Shown: positions 5,095 through 5,118 of the stretch, piece after piece
Numbering within the stretch: the stretch's first letter is position 1
Layout: each line of letters begins with the position of its first letter
Assembly: GCA_021648045.1 (NCBI GenBank)
Contig: JAKITM010000134.1
Span: forward strand, 1 to 5,118
DNA from: Lysobacterales bacterium
GTDB lineage: Bacteria > Pseudomonadota > Gammaproteobacteria > Xanthomonadales > SZUA-36
Direction of reading: 5' to 3'
Length of the DNA: 5,118 nucleotides
The notes under the pieces: generated by a model
What the model was told of the DNA's origin: nothing
What the model saw: the letters and a program-made list of their open reading frames with translations, nothing else
Databases searched by the model: none
Made by a program: the position numbers and the translations under genes

Positions 5095-5118
5095 ATGGCT
5101 CATTATAACACTGTGTTC
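5095..5118 (+). CDS. IS4-family transposase, N-terminal eight codons only
   Basis: The window ends eight codons into this gene, which reads MAHYNTVF. That is the characteristic opening of IS4-family DDE transposases with an N-terminal DUF4372 domain (MAHYNTVFxQLL...). A good AAGGA site lies 8 bases upstream. The enzyme would cut and join the element's ends; nothing about its integrity can be judged here. It points away from the disrupted minus-strand gene. Confidence 0.7.

Larger units (their letters stand above)
4997..5118 (+). mobile_element. Left end of an IS4-family insertion sequence, continues past the window
   Basis: The element carries the start of an IS4-type transposase of the kind with an N-terminal DUF4372 domain. 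Its left terminus is placed at about tagtgtcccgttaag (4997-5011), where protein-like sequence of the neighbouring minus-strand gene ends and an AT-rich leader begins. The exact boundary, inverted terminal repeat and target duplication cannot be checked because the right end is outside the window. A 9-base direct repeat aaacaggcc occurs in the leader (5020-5028 and 5086-5094). The position given could be off by a few bases. Confidence 0.65.

Noticed and set aside
4792..5103. Calling the full 103-codon minus-strand frame an intact gene
   Set aside because: Its first third is IS leader and transposase start read backwards, with no ribosome binding site. Only the part up to about 4996 looks like genuine protein.
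1..5118. CRISPR array, tRNA or rRNA genes, integron attC sites
   Set aside because: No regularly spaced repeats, no cloverleaf or rRNA core sequence, and no convincing paired attC core sites were seen.

Overview
The window looks like a chromosomal segment of a gammaproteobacterium, probably a marine or aquatic one. The grounds are the gene families: a Czc-type metal efflux operon led by a small His/Cys-rich exported protein, a DUF1287 (YijF-like) exported protein and an IS4-family transposase start. This is inference from family resemblance, and the genus cannot be read from the sequence. Intergenic DNA is clearly more AT-rich than the genes.

Left part (1-2245, all minus strand). This is the front of a heavy-metal RND efflux operon, transcribed right to left: a small His/Cys-rich exported protein (2245-1883, CzcI-like, TTG start), then a CzcC-type outer-membrane channel (1643-384), then a CzcB-type periplasmic adaptor (370-1, cut by the window edge). 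An RND pump gene (czcA-like) is expected beyond position 1. Only 13 bases separate the channel and adaptor genes. The 239-base gap between the small gene and the channel gene holds two hairpins. Together the products would export divalent metal ions (Zn, Cd, Co or Cu class; the ion cannot be assigned here) across both membranes.

Middle (2246-3290). A divergent intergenic region carries a hairpin with an 8 + 4 bp stem. It leads into a plus-strand GNAT-family acetyltransferase with a TTG start, a good GGAG ribosome binding site and a clear Rho-independent terminator.

Right-middle (3291-4099). There is no intact gene here. On the minus strand, however, three protein-like open stretches in two frames overlap end to end at 3557-3931, which suggests a decayed, frameshifted gene.

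Right part (4100-5118). A minus-strand exported DUF1287 protein is followed, in the direction of its transcription, by a possible terminator. Upstream of it lies the C-terminal piece of an unrecognised membrane protein gene that appears to be cut by an insertion sequence. The IS left end begins near 4997 and its transposase starts at 5095 (MAHYNTVF..., IS4 family, DUF4372 type). The IS leader has an extended -10 promoter, and a hairpin whose 3' arm contains the transposase Shine-Dalgarno sequence. That layout would shut off translation from read-through transcripts while leaving transcripts from the element's own promoter translatable.
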